Part shown: in pieces, positions 26,550 through 35,004 of the stretch
Layout: every line of letters begins with the position of its first letter
How positions within the stretch are numbered: position 1 is the stretch's first letter
Origin: Paenibacillus agricola
Lineage (GTDB): Bacteria; Bacillota; Bacilli; Paenibacillales; NBRC-103111
Length of the DNA stretch: 64,000 nucleotides
NCBI RefSeq assembly: GCF_011440305.1
Contig: NZ_JAAOIW010000013.1
Location: 124,001 to 188,000 of the forward strand
Reading direction: 5' to 3'
Translations under genes and position numbers: made by a program
The notes under the pieces: model-generated
What the model was told of the DNA's origin: nothing
Seen by the model: only the letters and a program-made list of their open reading frames with translations
The model's database searches: none

Positions 26550-26616
26550 CACAGCCAGCTTACATGCACTGACTGACGAAGTAAATCCTTGGTTTATTCC
26601 AAGTAAGCTGGCTGTG
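26550..26616. repeat. 14-bp inverted repeat with a small inner hairpin
   Basis: CACAGCCAGCTTAC (26550-26563) and GTAAGCTGGCTGTG (26603-26616) are perfect complements; between them CTTGG-TTTATT-CCAAG forms a second hairpin. No coding frame accounts for it. It may be the end structure of a vanished element or a regulatory RNA. Confidence 0.6.
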
Positions 26617-26661
26617 TGCGTCTATTTTTGCAAAAGGAAATTATTGGACGAATGCAAGAGG

Positions 26662-26712
26662 TTGACGAAAAAGCATAAATCTTTTATAGTATCGATATAC
26701 CCATACGGGTAT
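26662..26712 (+). promoter_or_regulatory. tauE promoter with CstR-type operator
   Basis: TTGACG (26662-26667), 17 bases, TATAGT (26685-26690), then ATACCC-ATAC-GGGTAT (26697-26712) over the expected transcription start. The palindrome matches the G/C-tract type bound by CsoR/CstR repressors, and relatives lie at 30532 and 31099. Confidence 0.8.
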
Positions 26713-26809
26713 GTGTATTATATTATGTATCTGAATAATACCGGTGTGGAATAAGTGCTCAGCCTCAGAGCAAACTAATTCAGATTATATTTAGAAAGGC
26801 AGGAACCCT

Positions 26810-27589
26810 ATGGATTTGACATGGATTCTAACCATTTTGGCGATAGGATTTATGGGTTCATTTATTTCAGGGATGGTGGGAATCGGAGGCTCCATCATTA
26901 ACTATCCGATGCTGTTGTTTATTCCTCCTGCACTTGGATTCGCAGCTTTTTCTGCCCAAGAGGTGTCAGCGATTAGTGCAGTTCAAGTTTTCTTTGCAAG
27001 TTTGATGGGAATGCTTGTCTTTCGAAAAGGAGGATTTGTTCACAAGCAATTAGTTATCTACATGGGTATTTCCATTATGATTGGCAGTCTTGTAGGAAGC
27101 TTTGTTTCGAATTCCCTGCCAAGCTCTGTTATTAATATGGTTTATGCGGTATTGGCTCTAATCGCGGCAGTCATGATGTTTTTACCGAAAAAGGGAAGTG
27201 ATGCTCAAGACGTTAGTCAAGTTACCTTCAACAAGATTTTAGCTGTTTCTCTTGCGTTAGTTATAGGTCTGGTAGCAGGTATAGTAGGTGCTGCAGGAGC
27301 CTTTATCACCGTGCCTGTTATGCTGGTTGTTCTCAAGATTCCGACAAGAATAGCGATCGCTTCTTCCTTAGCTATTACTTTCATTTCATCCATTGGCTCG
27401 ACAACAGGCAAGCTTATGGGCGGTCACATGCTTTTGGTTCCGTCGATTCTACTGGTGATTGCGAGTTTGATTGCTTCACCGCTTGGAGCAAAACTAAGCA
27501 AAAAAGTCAATACGAAAATCCTGCAATGGGTTTTGGCTGCTTTGATCGTAGCAACCGTCATTAAAATATGGATTTCGATTTTACTCTAG
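26810..27589 (+). CDS. tauE: TauE/SafE-family sulfite/sulfur-anion exporter
   Basis: 259 residues, about eight membrane segments in two homologous halves; the repeat motif appears as [15 protein letters not shown] near the start and [13 protein letters not shown] in the second half. Proteins of this family in CstR regulons are thought to export sulfite or thiosulfate made by sulfide detoxification. ATG at 26810 follows AAAGGCAGGAACCCT. It opens the sulfur operon, 13 bases before the dioxygenase fusion gene, and its promoter carries a CstR-type palindrome. Substrate direction is inferred from context. Confidence 0.85.
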   Translation: MDLTWILTILAIGFMGSFISGMVGIGGSIINYPMLLFIPPALGFAAFSAQEVSAISAVQVFFASLMGMLVFRKGGFVHKQLVIYMGISIMIGSLVGSFVSNSLPSSVINMVYAVLALIAAVMMFLPKKGSDAQDVSQVTFNKILAVSLALVIGLVAGIVGAAGAFITVPVMLVVLKIPTRIAIASSLAITFISSIGSTTGKLMGGHMLLVPSILLVIASLIASPLGAKLSKKVNTKILQWVLAALIVATVIKIWISILL

Positions 27590-27602
27590 GGAGGAAAAAA
27601 TA

Positions 27603-28748
27603 ATGACAAACCAAGTTGAGTTGCAAGGAATGAGTGCTGCTTCGTTGACTCAAAAGATTTTGAACCATGAGCCGATTTTTATTTTAGATGTTCGTAATGA
27701 AAGTGGCTTTAACGATTGGAAGATTGAAGGTCATCATGTGCATGTTATGAACACACCATACTTTGATTTGATTGATGGGGTAGATGCTGTTCTTGATCAA
27801 ATTCCAGATAATCAAGAAGTTCTTGTAGTATGTGCCAAGGAAGGCTCCTCAAGATTTGTAGCGGAACAATTGGTTGAGCAGGGCAAGTCTAACATTTCAT
27901 ATCTGATAGGTGGTATGAAGTCTTGGAGCGAGCATTTGGAACCCGTTAAAATTGGTGGTATGAAAGATGGAGGTGCGATCTATCAGTTTGTCCGAATAGG
28001 TAAAGGCTGCCTATCTTATATGGTGATCTCAAATGGTGAAGCAGCGGTTATTGATGCCGTTCGAATGACAGAGGTATTTGAGGAGTTTGCAAGAGAACAC
28101 AAGGCAACAATCAAACATACGATTGATACGCATCTTCATGCTGACCACATCTCTGGTGGTCGACAATTAGCCGAGAAAACGGGGGGGTCATACTGGCTGC
28201 CGCCTAAAGATGCAACGGAGGTTGTTTTCCCTTTTGAGAAGCTTGAAGAAGGAAACCATCTAGTCGTAGGCAATACGGAAATTAAGATACAGCCGATTTA
28301 TTCGCCTGGTCACACCATTGGAAGTACATCATTAATTGTTGACGATCACTACTTACTGTCTGGGGATATTCTGTTTGTGAAGTCTATTGGTCGTCCTGAT
28401 TTGGCTGGCAAAGCCGAGGATTGGGTTGCAGACCTCAGATCAACCTTGTATGAGCGTTATAAGCAGCTATCAAATGATTTAATCGTGCTCCCTGCTCATT
28501 TTGGTAAGGTGACGGAGTTGGGTGCTGGTGGTCAAGTTTCAGCACGCCTGGGTGACTTGTATCAAGAAAATCCAGGGTTAAACATACAAGATGAGTCCTT
28601 ATTTAGACGGACGGTTACTGAAAATTTGCCGCCGCAGCCGAATGCCTATCAGGAAATACGGCAAACGAATATGGGCAAAGTGACTCCAACCTATGAAGAA
28701 CAACGGGAAATGGAAATTGGACCCAATCGTTGTGCGGTTCATAATTAA
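27603..28748 (+). CDS. Rhodanese-persulfide dioxygenase fusion (CstB-like)
   Basis: 381 residues. Residues ~10-115 are a rhodanese domain ([11 protein letters not shown]; active-site Cys77 in [10 protein letters not shown]). Residues ~120-380 are a metallo-beta-lactamase-fold persulfide dioxygenase with iron-binding [26 protein letters not shown] and PAHFGK. Such enzymes oxidise glutathione-, coenzyme A- or bacillithiol-persulfides to sulfite, while the rhodanese moves sulfane sulfur to make thiosulfate. Here the rhodanese is N-terminal, the opposite of the usual CstB layout. ATG at 27603 follows AGGGAGGAAAAAATA. The thiol carrier in this organism is not determined by the sequence. Confidence 0.87.
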   Translation: MTNQVELQGMSAASLTQKILNHEPIFILDVRNESGFNDWKIEGHHVHVMNTPYFDLIDGVDAVLDQIPDNQEVLVVCAKEGSSRFVAEQLVEQGKSNISYLIGGMKSWSEHLEPVKIGGMKDGGAIYQFVRIGKGCLSYMVISNGEAAVIDAVRMTEVFEEFAREHKATIKHTIDTHLHADHISGGRQLAEKTGGSYWLPPKDATEVVFPFEKLEEGNHLVVGNTEIKIQPIYSPGHTIGSTSLIVDDHYLLSGDILFVKSIGRPDLAGKAEDWVADLRSTLYERYKQLSNDLIVLPAHFGKVTELGAGGQVSARLGDLYQENPGLNIQDESLFRRTVTENLPPQPNAYQEIRQTNMGKVTPTYEEQREMEIGPNRCAVHN

Positions 28749-28803
28749 GCGGATTTGATATTAGGTTGTGTGATTGTAATTTTATGATAAGGAGTGAGAC
28801 TGA

Positions 28804-29124
28804 ATGAATGGTAAAGCCTACAATGAACTATTGCCAAACGAAGTTCATGATCGAATGAAAAGCAAAGAAAATGTCGCGATTATTGATGTACGAGAGCCTG
28901 ATGAATGGGAGTCCGGTCATATTCCAGGCGCTAAACATATTCCACTAGGTCAAATTACCGGTGCACTTAATGAAATAAATCCAAAAGAAGAAACGATTGT
29001 GGTTTGCCGCAGCGGAAATCGAAGTGGTAAAGCGTGTGAATATTTATCTTCACTGGGTTTTAAAGTCCTTAACATGTCTGGCGGTATGTCAGCATGGTCT
29101 GGGGATATCGAGATTGGGAAATAA
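28804..29124 (+). CDS. Single-domain rhodanese
   Basis: 106-residue sulfurtransferase: IIDVREPDEWESGHIPGAKH and the active-site loop VVCRSGNRSGKAC, whose first Cys would carry the persulfide. ATG at 28804 follows AAGGAGTGAGACTGA. It sits between the dioxygenase fusion and the TusA-rhodanese fusion, within the CstR-controlled operon, and would pass sulfane sulfur between partners. Confidence 0.9.
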   Translation: MNGKAYNELLPNEVHDRMKSKENVAIIDVREPDEWESGHIPGAKHIPLGQITGALNEINPKEETIVVCRSGNRSGKACEYLSSLGFKVLNMSGGMSAWSGDIEIGK

Positions 29125-29152
29125 GCATGATATAAAATGGGAGGTATGACTT

Positions 29153-29725
29153 ATGACAACTTTACAAGTAGATCGCACCCTAGATTGTGAAGGGCTTGCG
29201 TGCCCGCTTCCGGTGGTTCGCACGAAAAAAACCATGGATGAGCTGCAAGCCGGCGAAGTGTTGGAAGTGCGCTCAACGGATAAAGGATCGGTTGCAGACC
29301 TTAAGGGTTGGTCAAGCCGCACAGGCAATCAATATGTAGGGGTAAAAGAAGAGAACGGAGTATACCGTCACTTCATTCGCAAAGCAGAGGTATCTGATTC
29401 GAAAGCAGAAATGAAATATCCGCATACCGCAACGAATGACGAGATCCAAGCTAAAGTAACTTCCGGCGAAAAAATCCAAATCCTTGATGTTCGGGAGCCC
29501 GCTGAATATGCCTTCGGACGTATTCCCGGTGCAATATCGATTCCATTGGGAGAACTGGAGCAAAAGGTAACAGAGCTTGATCCCAATAGTGAATATTATG
29601 TCGTTTGTCGTACGGGAAACCGAAGTGACATGGCAAGCCAAATACTAACGGAAAAAGGGTTCAAACACATTAAAAATGTAACACCTGGGATGTCACAATG
29701 GACTCATGAACTTGAAAAAGACTAA
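29153..29725 (+). CDS. TusA-rhodanese fusion, CstA-like without the DsrE domain
   Basis: 190 residues. TusA/SirA domain ~8-77 with sulfur-carrier Cys17 in GLACPLPVV; a short linker; rhodanese ~92-188 with ILDVREPAEYAFGRIPGA and active Cys152 in VVCRTGNRS. In Staphylococcus aureus, CstA joins TusA, rhodanese and DsrE in one chain; here DsrE-like proteins are separate neighbours (29744, 30569), so the locus looks like an unfused CstA. ATG at 29153 follows GGGAGGTATGACTT. Role: relay of persulfide sulfur in the cytosol. Confidence 0.88.
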   Translation: MTTLQVDRTLDCEGLACPLPVVRTKKTMDELQAGEVLEVRSTDKGSVADLKGWSSRTGNQYVGVKEENGVYRHFIRKAEVSDSKAEMKYPHTATNDEIQAKVTSGEKIQILDVREPAEYAFGRIPGAISIPLGELEQKVTELDPNSEYYVVCRTGNRSDMASQILTEKGFKHIKNVTPGMSQWTHELEKD

Positions 29726-29743
29726 AAATAATAAGGAGATGGA

Positions 29744-30145
29744 ATGATGTCTAACAAAAAAGTAGCTATTATCGCATCAAACGGTGGGCTGGAAACGGCA
29801 TATAAAGTATTAAACATCGCCACAGCGGCGGCAGCATTGGATGCGGAGGTAGCCATTTTCTTCACCTTCGAAGGCTTGTCCATTGTCCATAAAGATTCAG
29901 AGCAAATGCTGCGGCTGAAACCTGGCAATGAGGGACTGAAGGAGGGCTTTAAAAGAGCCAATGTCCCGTCAGTTAAAGAACTCATCGAAATCGCTAAAGA
30001 GTCTGGAGTTCGATTCATTGGCTGTCAAATGACGATCGATGTCATGGGTCTTGAAAAGGAGCATTTTATTGATGAAATCGAGCTGGGTGGCGCCGCGACA
30101 TTCTTGGACTTTGCTTTCGATGCTCAAGTTAGCTTGAATTTCTAA
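29744..30145 (+). CDS. DsrE/DsrF-like sulfur relay protein
   Basis: 133 residues with a DsrE fold: KVAIIASNGGLETAYKVLNI at the N terminus, EVAIFFTFEGL, and a conserved Cys in IGCQMTIDVMGL that would accept sulfur. ATG at 29744 (a second ATG follows directly) after AAGGAGATGGA. Eighteen bases after the TusA-rhodanese gene. It shares the CxMTxDxxGL motif with the longer paralogue at 30569, so the two may form a hetero-oligomer (inference). Confidence 0.85.
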   Translation: MMSNKKVAIIASNGGLETAYKVLNIATAAAALDAEVAIFFTFEGLSIVHKDSEQMLRLKPGNEGLKEGFKRANVPSVKELIEIAKESGVRFIGCQMTIDVMGLEKEHFIDEIELGGAATFLDFAFDAQVSLNF

Positions 30146-30173
30146 AATGTATTTGGAAAAGGAGAACATAAAA

Positions 30174-30398
30174 ATGGGGAATTTAGTTGTTGACGCAAAG
30201 GGACTTGCATGTCCAATGCCGATTGTGAAAGCGAAAAAAGGGATCGACTCCTTGGAATCCGGTCAAGTTATGGAACTGCAAACGACAGATAAAGGATCAA
30301 TGAAGGACTTTCAAGCTTGGGTAAACCAAACCAATCACAAGCTTATTGATTCTAAAGAAGATAATGGCGTATTCACCTTTTTTGTGAAAAAGGGTTAA
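30174..30398 (+). CDS. TusA-family sulfur carrier protein
   Basis: 74 residues, TusA/SirA fold with sulfur-carrying Cys in GLACPMPIVKAKK and the family's TTDKGSMKDFQAW. I chose ATG at 30174 because GGAGAACATAAAA precedes it; an earlier in-frame start at 30147 would only add residues over the ribosome site. Second TusA-like unit of the locus. Probably hands sulfur between the DsrE-like proteins and rhodaneses. Confidence 0.88.
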   Translation: MGNLVVDAKGLACPMPIVKAKKGIDSLESGQVMELQTTDKGSMKDFQAWVNQTNHKLIDSKEDNGVFTFFVKKG

Positions 30399-30486
30399 TA
30401 TATTTATCACATAAGGTACGTAGGAACTGTATTAAGGAGGTGCGCTCCTTGATTAATTCCTTGGGTAGACTGGAAGCGGCTAAACT

Positions 30487-30551
30487 TTGTAAGTAACTCA
30501 AAGAGTAGTTATATTTTTTTGAATATCTAAATACCTATACACGTATAGGTA
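30487..30551 (+). promoter_or_regulatory. Promoter and CstR-type operator of second dsrE unit
   Basis: TTGTAA (30487-30492), 17 bases, TATATT (30510-30515), then TACCTATAC-AC-GTATAGGTA (30532-30551), a perfect inverted repeat related to the palindromes at 26697 and 31099. Upstream, AAGGAG-GTGCG-CTCCTT (around 30434-30450) forms a small hairpin. Confidence 0.7.
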
Positions 30552-30568
30552 AAAAGGGGATGAAATTC

Positions 30569-31051
30569 TTGATAGAAAACAAAGAAAAAACAACGATTGT
30601 ACTTTTTAGCGGAGAATTAGATAAAGCCATTGCGGCTTTTATTATTGCAAATGGTGCCGCTGCTTATGACCACGAAGTGACTATTTTCTTTACCTTTTGG
30701 GGACTAAACACACTGCGTAGAAATGAGCGGATTTCAGTAAAAAAGGGATGGCTGGAGCAGATGTTCGCCAAAATGATGCCACGCGGAGCGGACAAGCTTG
30801 GATTATCTAAAATGAATTTTGGTGGTATGGGTCCAAAAATGATCAAGCACGTATTGAAAAAGCATAATGCGATGTCACTTCCTCAATTAATTGAACTAGC
30901 TCAAGAGCAAGGGGTCAAGTTGATCGCTTGTACCATGACTATGGACCTGCTTGGTTTACAGGAGGAAGAACTTTTTGATGGCATTGAGTATGCAGGGGTT
31001 GCTGCTTATTTGGGTGATGCCGCAGATGCAAATGTGAATTTGTTCATTTAA
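30569..31051 (+). CDS. DsrE-like protein, longer paralogue
   Basis: 160 residues. N-terminal TTIVLFSGELDKAIAAFIIA, EVTIFFTFWGLNTL, an inserted Met/Lys-rich segment (~60-95, with KMMPRGADKLGLSKMNFGGM), then LIACTMTMDLLGL with the probable sulfur-accepting Cys. The insert is lacking in the 133-residue paralogue and is typical of DsrE/DsrF/DrsH-like proteins in CstR regulons. Start: AAAAAGGGG lies 9 bases before TTG at 30569; an ATG at 30560 would directly abut that site, so TTG is preferred. Own promoter and operator precede it. Confidence 0.8.
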   Translation: MIENKEKTTIVLFSGELDKAIAAFIIANGAAAYDHEVTIFFTFWGLNTLRRNERISVKKGWLEQMFAKMMPRGADKLGLSKMNFGGMGPKMIKHVLKKHNAMSLPQLIELAQEQGVKLIACTMTMDLLGLQEEELFDGIEYAGVAAYLGDAADANVNLFI

Positions 31052-31098
31052 TGGTTCTCCTCCATCACGTTGTTTTTGTGGATCATATCGGTAATAAT

Positions 31099-31114
31099 AT
31101 ACCTATACCGGTAT
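31099..31114 (+). promoter_or_regulatory. CstR-type operator before cstR
   Basis: ATACC-TATACC-GGTAT, third member of the operator family, 19 bases before the regulator's start codon and just after AT-rich -10-like sequence (TAATAAT). Indicates autoregulation. Confidence 0.75.
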
Positions 31115-31132
31115 CAAAATGGAGGTTATAAA

Positions 31133-31393
31133 ATGAAATACGATGATGATGTGAAAAGAAGATTGAAGCGTGTAGAAGGTCAAATTCGCGGTGTTCTAAA
31201 AATGATGGAGGAAGAGCAGTCTTGCAAAGATGTTGTGAGCCAAATCTCTGCCGTCAGAAGTGCAGCGGATAAGGCGATTGCCTACATTGTCGCGGTAAAT
31301 TTAGAACAATGTATCCTTGATGAAAAAGCAGCTGGAAGAGATACAAGCAAAATAGTCCAACAAGCAGTGGACTTGTTAGTTAAAAGCCGCTAA
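31133..31393 (+). CDS. cstR: CstR-type persulfide-sensing repressor (CsoR family)
   Basis: 86 residues, all-helical tetrameric repressor. The copper-sensor CsoR needs Cys, His and Cys; here the positions are C31, N56 and C60, so the copper-binding His is replaced by Asn. Length, C31 and C60 agree exactly with Staphylococcus aureus CstR, which reacts with per- and polysulfides to cross-link these cysteines. DNA-binding signature RLKRVEGQIRGVLKMMEE is intact. I chose ATG at 31133 after GGAGGTTATAAA; the open frame extends 5' through the operator and is not coding. It should repress the units at 26810, 30569 and itself. Confidence 0.92.
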   Translation: MKYDDDVKRRLKRVEGQIRGVLKMMEEEQSCKDVVSQISAVRSAADKAIAYIVAVNLEQCILDEKAAGRDTSKIVQQAVDLLVKSR

Positions 31394-31417
31394 GACTAAG
31401 AAAAAGAGGTTTAGGAC

Positions 31418-31804
31418 ATGGATTTCAAACTAATTTTTAATATCATAGTCGTTGTCTTTCTAATCTGGTTTGTTTATTCGCGATTTGCCGGAGTCAAAGG
31501 TCTTAAACATCTAGTGCCGGATCAATTTCAGGATGAACTAAAGGGAAATCATAATAAAGTCTTGATTGATGTACGTGAACCTGGTGAAGTAAAGCAAGGG
31601 TATATCCCAGGAGCACTTAACATTCCGTTATCTCAAATTAAAAACAGAGTAGGCGAAATTCCCAAAGATAAAAGTGTGTACCTATATTGTCGAAGCGGGA
31701 TGAGAAGTAAACAAGCTGCGCGCATTCTCTCTAAGAATGGATTTCAGGAGCTCGCTCATTTACAGGGTGGCATTATGTCTTGGAAAGGGAAATTAACAAA
31801 ATAA
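31418..31804 (+). CDS. Membrane-anchored rhodanese
   Basis: 128 residues. One N-terminal membrane segment (IFNIIVVVFLIWFVYSRFAG, ~6-26) then a rhodanese domain with LIDVREPGEVKQGYIPGA and active-site LYCRSGMRSKQ. YqhL/YtwF-like layout. ATG at 31418 follows AAAGAGGTTTAGGAC, 24 bases after cstR, so it is the last gene of the regulon. It would place sulfur transfer at the membrane, near the TauE exporter or quinone-linked sulfide oxidation (inference). Ends within the left arm of a terminator. Confidence 0.9.
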   Translation: MDFKLIFNIIVVVFLIWFVYSRFAGVKGLKHLVPDQFQDELKGNHNKVLIDVREPGEVKQGYIPGALNIPLSQIKNRVGEIPKDKSVYLYCRSGMRSKQAARILSKNGFQELAHLQGGIMSWKGKLTK

Positions 31805-31850
31805 ACGAAAAAATCATTAGCTCATAAGAATAGCTAATGATTTTTTCGTT
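31804..31850. terminator. Bidirectional terminator
   Basis: AACGAAAAAATCATTAGCT pairs perfectly with AGCTAATGATTTTTTCGTT around a 9-base loop, with A-run and T-run on either side. It can serve the sulfur operon (plus) and the small zinc-ribbon-like gene (minus). Confidence 0.93.
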
Positions 31851-31882
31851 TTACATAAGTTTCTTCTTCAATTTGCACATAC

Positions 31883-32065
31883 TTATTTTGCTGCAACATT
31901 GTAATGCTCCACGTATCCCTCTAAGGAAGGTATGAATTCCTTTTCGTAATGACCAATTGGACATGCTTTAATCACATGAGAAAATAATATATTTGATTTA
32001 TCCGTGGTTAGCGTTTCTTTACAAACAGGGCATTTCTCTTGTTTTAATATATTTAAAAGTGACAT
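31883..32065 (-). CDS. Small protein with two cysteine motifs
   Basis: 60 residues: MSLLNILKQEKCPVCKETL, then KACPIGHYEKEF. CPVC plus C-P-x-G-H could bind one zinc ion. ATG at 32065 is 8 bases after AGGAGG, which is why I call it a real gene; a TTG six bases earlier is less well placed. It lies convergent to the sulfur operon and shares its terminator. I recognise no named family. Cys-rich character and location could hint at sulfur or metal stress, but that is speculation. Confidence 0.65.
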   Translation of the reverse strand: MSLLNILKQEKCPVCKETLTTDKSNILFSHVIKACPIGHYEKEFIPSLEGYVEHYNVAAK

Positions 32066-32387
32066 CCGCAAAACCTCCTAAATCCGATTAGTATACCATG
32101 GATTATAATATAATATAAAATCTGATCAGTTGTAAATATGCGAATTTGTGGATCAAGTAAAATAGCAACGCTCCCCATGACCATGGGACAATTACAATTA
32201 GATAAGTATCAAGTTGATAAACGGCAAAGCTTATAGTCTGTCTCCTGCTGTAAGCTTGCATACAGTGAGAAACGTTTACCGTCATAAAATACTGTCCATA
32301 CTAGTGAATGTAAAGATCGAACAAACCGTGTACCAGCACTGCTTAGGTACTTGGAAGTAGATGACCTCTCTAAGGTGGTGATAAGTT
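32066..32387. other. Intergenic, no gene seen
   Basis: A 60-codon minus frame with a hydrophobic stretch (IVPWSWGALLFYL) is present but lacks a ribosome site and looks accidental. Only AT-rich sequence suitable for divergent promoters of the small Cys protein and the XRE regulator was noticed. Confidence 0.5.
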
Positions 32388-32717
32388 TTGAGCACTTTCG
32401 GTCAACAGCTGCGGCAGATCAGACAACAAAAAGGATTTGGTTTAAATGAATTTGCCAAAGATTTAGGAGTTTCACCAGCCTATCTAAGCAATTTAGAGAC
32501 GGGGAAGACACAGACCATTCAGCTTGAGATATTAAGCAGACTGCAAAATGAACTACATATGATTGTTGACGAGGATGAGCCTGTGAGCGATCATGCTGCA
32601 TTGCGTGTTGAGCGTATAAGTGGCATGCTGCAAGACCTGTACCATTCCAACCAGCCAGCTGCAGAATACTTGATGGTAATGATGGAGCAAGGTATGGAGT
32701 TGTTTGAAGACGGATAG
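32388..32717 (+). CDS. XRE-family helix-turn-helix protein
   Basis: 109 residues. Residues ~5-58 form a Cro/C1-type HTH (FGQQLRQIRQQKGFGLNEFA, then LGVSPAYLSNLETGKTQT). The rest is helical and acidic and may mediate dimerisation. Starts at TTG 32388 behind AAGGTGGTGATAAGT. No obvious target palindrome was found beside it, and the next gene is a glycoside hydrolase 226 bases on. Small single-domain XRE proteins often regulate antibiotic or development genes, but this one's role is unknown. Confidence 0.8.
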   Translation: MSTFGQQLRQIRQQKGFGLNEFAKDLGVSPAYLSNLETGKTQTIQLEILSRLQNELHMIVDEDEPVSDHAALRVERISGMLQDLYHSNQPAAEYLMVMMEQGMELFEDG

Positions 32718-32943
32718 CGAAAAGCGTTCTCGAAGATTTCCAACGCTCTGAAGGCGGCGGGAGAGCCGTTTGATTCGGGAATAAGATAGCGACTGGACGC
32801 AGCTGCAGCCGTATCATCCAAAATAATTAACAACAACATGCCAAAGAAAACCGATTCAATACGTTCCCGCTCTGGTTTATAATGGTCATGCAACGTCCTG
32901 TTCGTTCGTTGATCATGATGAAACCGTAAAGGAGCCAGATCGG

Positions 32944-33834
32944 ATGCTGGAAAATAAAGAGGTTCAAATTCGCGACCCATTCATATTGCCGGTCGCAAGT
33001 GAAGGTAAATATTATATGTATGGCAGCACGGATACGAATATTTGGGGGAAAGGTACTGGCTTTAACGTATATGTAGGCGATGACCTGCAGCGCTGGGAGG
33101 GTCCTTATCCTGTATTCCGACCGGACAGCGACTTCTTTTCGGATACCAATTTCTGGGCTCCTGAAGTGTACGCTTACGGGGATCGGTACTATATGTTCGC
33201 CACGTTCCGGCGCAAGGATAACGAGTTGCTGGGTACGGCAGTTCTTGCTGCCGACAGCCCGCTCGGGCCGTTCAAGCCTCATAGCGAGGGACCTGTTACC
33301 CCCGAGAGCTGGAGCTCGCTGGACGGCACGCTGTTTATTGACGAACAGGGTTCTCCGTGGATGGTATTTTGCCACGAATGGCAGCAGGTAGCTGACGGCG
33401 AAGTATGCGCCATGCGGCTGTCGGATGATTTGAAGGGCGCCTTGGGTGAGCCTGTGGTGCTGTTTCGTGCTTCCGAAGCTCCGTGGACGACACCTTACGT
33501 CGCTAAGCGATATCCCGATCAGGACAATTATGTAACGGACGGCCCTTTCCTGTTTCGTTCTTCCAGCAACCAACTGTTCATGCTGTGGGCAGGCTTCATA
33601 GAGAACAAATATGCACTGGGTATCGCCAAATCGAGCTCGGGCAGGATCACAGGACCTTGGGTGCACGAAGAGCAGCCGCTCTATCGCAACGATGGCGGGC
33701 ACGGTATGATCTTCCGGACTCTGGACGGCCAACTGAAGCTGACCATTCATGCTCCTAACCAGACGCCGGATGAACGTCCTCTCTTCCTGAACATTTCAGA
33801 CAATGGGGACGCCATCACGCTCATTAATGGCTGA
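32944..33834 (+). CDS. Glycoside hydrolase family 43 enzyme
   Basis: 296 residues, five-bladed propeller hydrolase acting on arabinose- or xylose-containing side chains. N-terminal RDPFILP carries the general-base Asp (D11); FWAPEVYAYGDRYYMFATF is the typical second-blade strand; SSLDGTLFIDEQGSPWMVF, followed by CHEW, contains a candidate acid Glu; NDGGHGMIFRT supplies the C-terminal His. No signal peptide, so it acts on imported oligosaccharides. ATG at 32944 follows AAAGGAGCCAGATCGG. Single gene with its own terminator. Confidence 0.87.
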   Translation: MLENKEVQIRDPFILPVASEGKYYMYGSTDTNIWGKGTGFNVYVGDDLQRWEGPYPVFRPDSDFFSDTNFWAPEVYAYGDRYYMFATFRRKDNELLGTAVLAADSPLGPFKPHSEGPVTPESWSSLDGTLFIDEQGSPWMVFCHEWQQVADGEVCAMRLSDDLKGALGEPVVLFRASEAPWTTPYVAKRYPDQDNYVTDGPFLFRSSSNQLFMLWAGFIENKYALGIAKSSSGRITGPWVHEEQPLYRNDGGHGMIFRTLDGQLKLTIHAPNQTPDERPLFLNISDNGDAITLING

Positions 33835-33886
33835 ACGTCACATTAACCCTCAGGTATGACTTGAATCTATAGAAACAGCGGAACTG

Positions 33887-33919
33887 AACCGAATGGACAT
33901 GGGAGCCATTCGGTTTTTT
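33887..33919 (+). terminator. Terminator of the GH43 gene
   Basis: 10-bp stem AACCGAATGG / CCATTCGGTT with a 9-base loop and TTTTTT tail, 52 bases after the stop codon. Confidence 0.88.
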
Positions 33920-34164
33920 GTATTTTATTTCCGATTTTTCGTAATATTTTTACGCCAAGCACAGAGACAGATGCCGTGAACGAAGGTAAAAGGTGATTGA
34001 GTTGAGGCTTTGAAAATTCCGATTTAGCGCTATAATGAACTTGACGATTGGCATGTAGAGGGATACCATGAGAGTGGGGCATCTCCTTTATATGGAAATT
34101 GTGGTCTGTAACCGTCAATTTCTACAAGAAGGTGGGATAACCTTCTTATTCACTCAACTTTTTC

Positions 34165-34896
34165 ACTCAACTTTCGCAACTTGAAAACGAATACATGCTC
34201 TTGTCCTTGCAGGGGTTAATAGTAAAAAAATCACATGCTTTACAGAAAAACACCCTTGACTAAATCAGGTTTTCTACGGTGTCCTCTACCCTGCAAATCA
34301 GCCAGCTACTTCGCCAAGCTGGTATCGCCTGGCGTCTTCCAACTTTTATTTTCCTTGGTCTTTGAAGACCGAAACTAGTTCCGCCTTTTCGAAGTGAACG
34401 CAGTCCATCGTTACCTAGCAAGAATGTCATTTATCGATTTCTTAACCTCTCCCACTTTGCTTGGCGCAAGTTTCTTCACCGCTTCAGCCTGAAGGTCGTC
34501 TTACTTTTCGATTCGCTCATTTCCTCTCCTCACATTCGGATATTCATCGTTGACGGTTCCGTACTGACCCGAAACCGCAGCAAGCAAGCGGACTCTTAGC
34601 TCGTGACTTCGACCATATGACCGGCTGGGGTCGTCCGCATTTATGGCATGCTTAAACCTTATCTCAAGCTAGGTACTGAATTTCAAGCCGCCCCATCGAT
34701 ATGATCTTCAGCCTTACGACGGTGGTTTTCAGCCGTTATTTGGTGATGGTATGGTAATGTAGACAGGAGAACGATGCCAAATTGCTGAGCCGTTTATTCT
34801 TTCTCTTTGTCGATGAAGTTCGCCGCTTGCAACATCGGAAGGCGATTTTTCTGCAACTGGCAGAAGCTAAGGCCAAATTAACTGCGAAAGTTGAGT
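34165..34896 (+). mobile_element. Decayed IS4-like insertion sequence
   Basis: Perfect 14-bp terminal inverted repeats: ACTCAACTTTCGCA at 34165-34178 and TGCGAAAGTTGAGT at 34883-34896. Between them, pieces of an IS4-type DDE transposase appear in shifting frames: FIDFLTSPTLLGASFF, IFIVDGSVLTRNRSKQADS (the IS4 D-x-[ST]-x-[LV]-x-R-N region), a scrambled middle, and a C-terminal piece RLFFLFVDEVRRLQHRKAIF. At 732 bp it is about half the usual length, and several frameshifts and stops make it inactive. A second partial copy of the left end (CACTCAACTTTTT) lies directly outside at 34151. It ends about 110 bases before the chimeric gene. Confidence 0.7.
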
Positions 34897-35004
34897 TATT
34901 TTCGACTTTATCCGTTTTAAATCGACGGCACGGTTTTTTAACAGTCTAGTTTTCATATTGATATTTTACACCAATTAAAGGAAAGCTTGAGGGGCAGTTG
35001 TAAA

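Noticed and set aside
30444-30498. 15-codon frame (MINSLGRLEAAKLCK) behind AAGGAGG in the second dsrE leader
   Set aside because: The ribosome site is sequestered in a hairpin and lies partly upstream of the likely transcription start; too short to support.
32591-32980. 129-codon minus-strand frame over the XRE and GH43 starts
   Set aside because: Overlaps the XRE gene and the GH43 ribosome site, has no ribosome site of its own and shows no recognisable motif.
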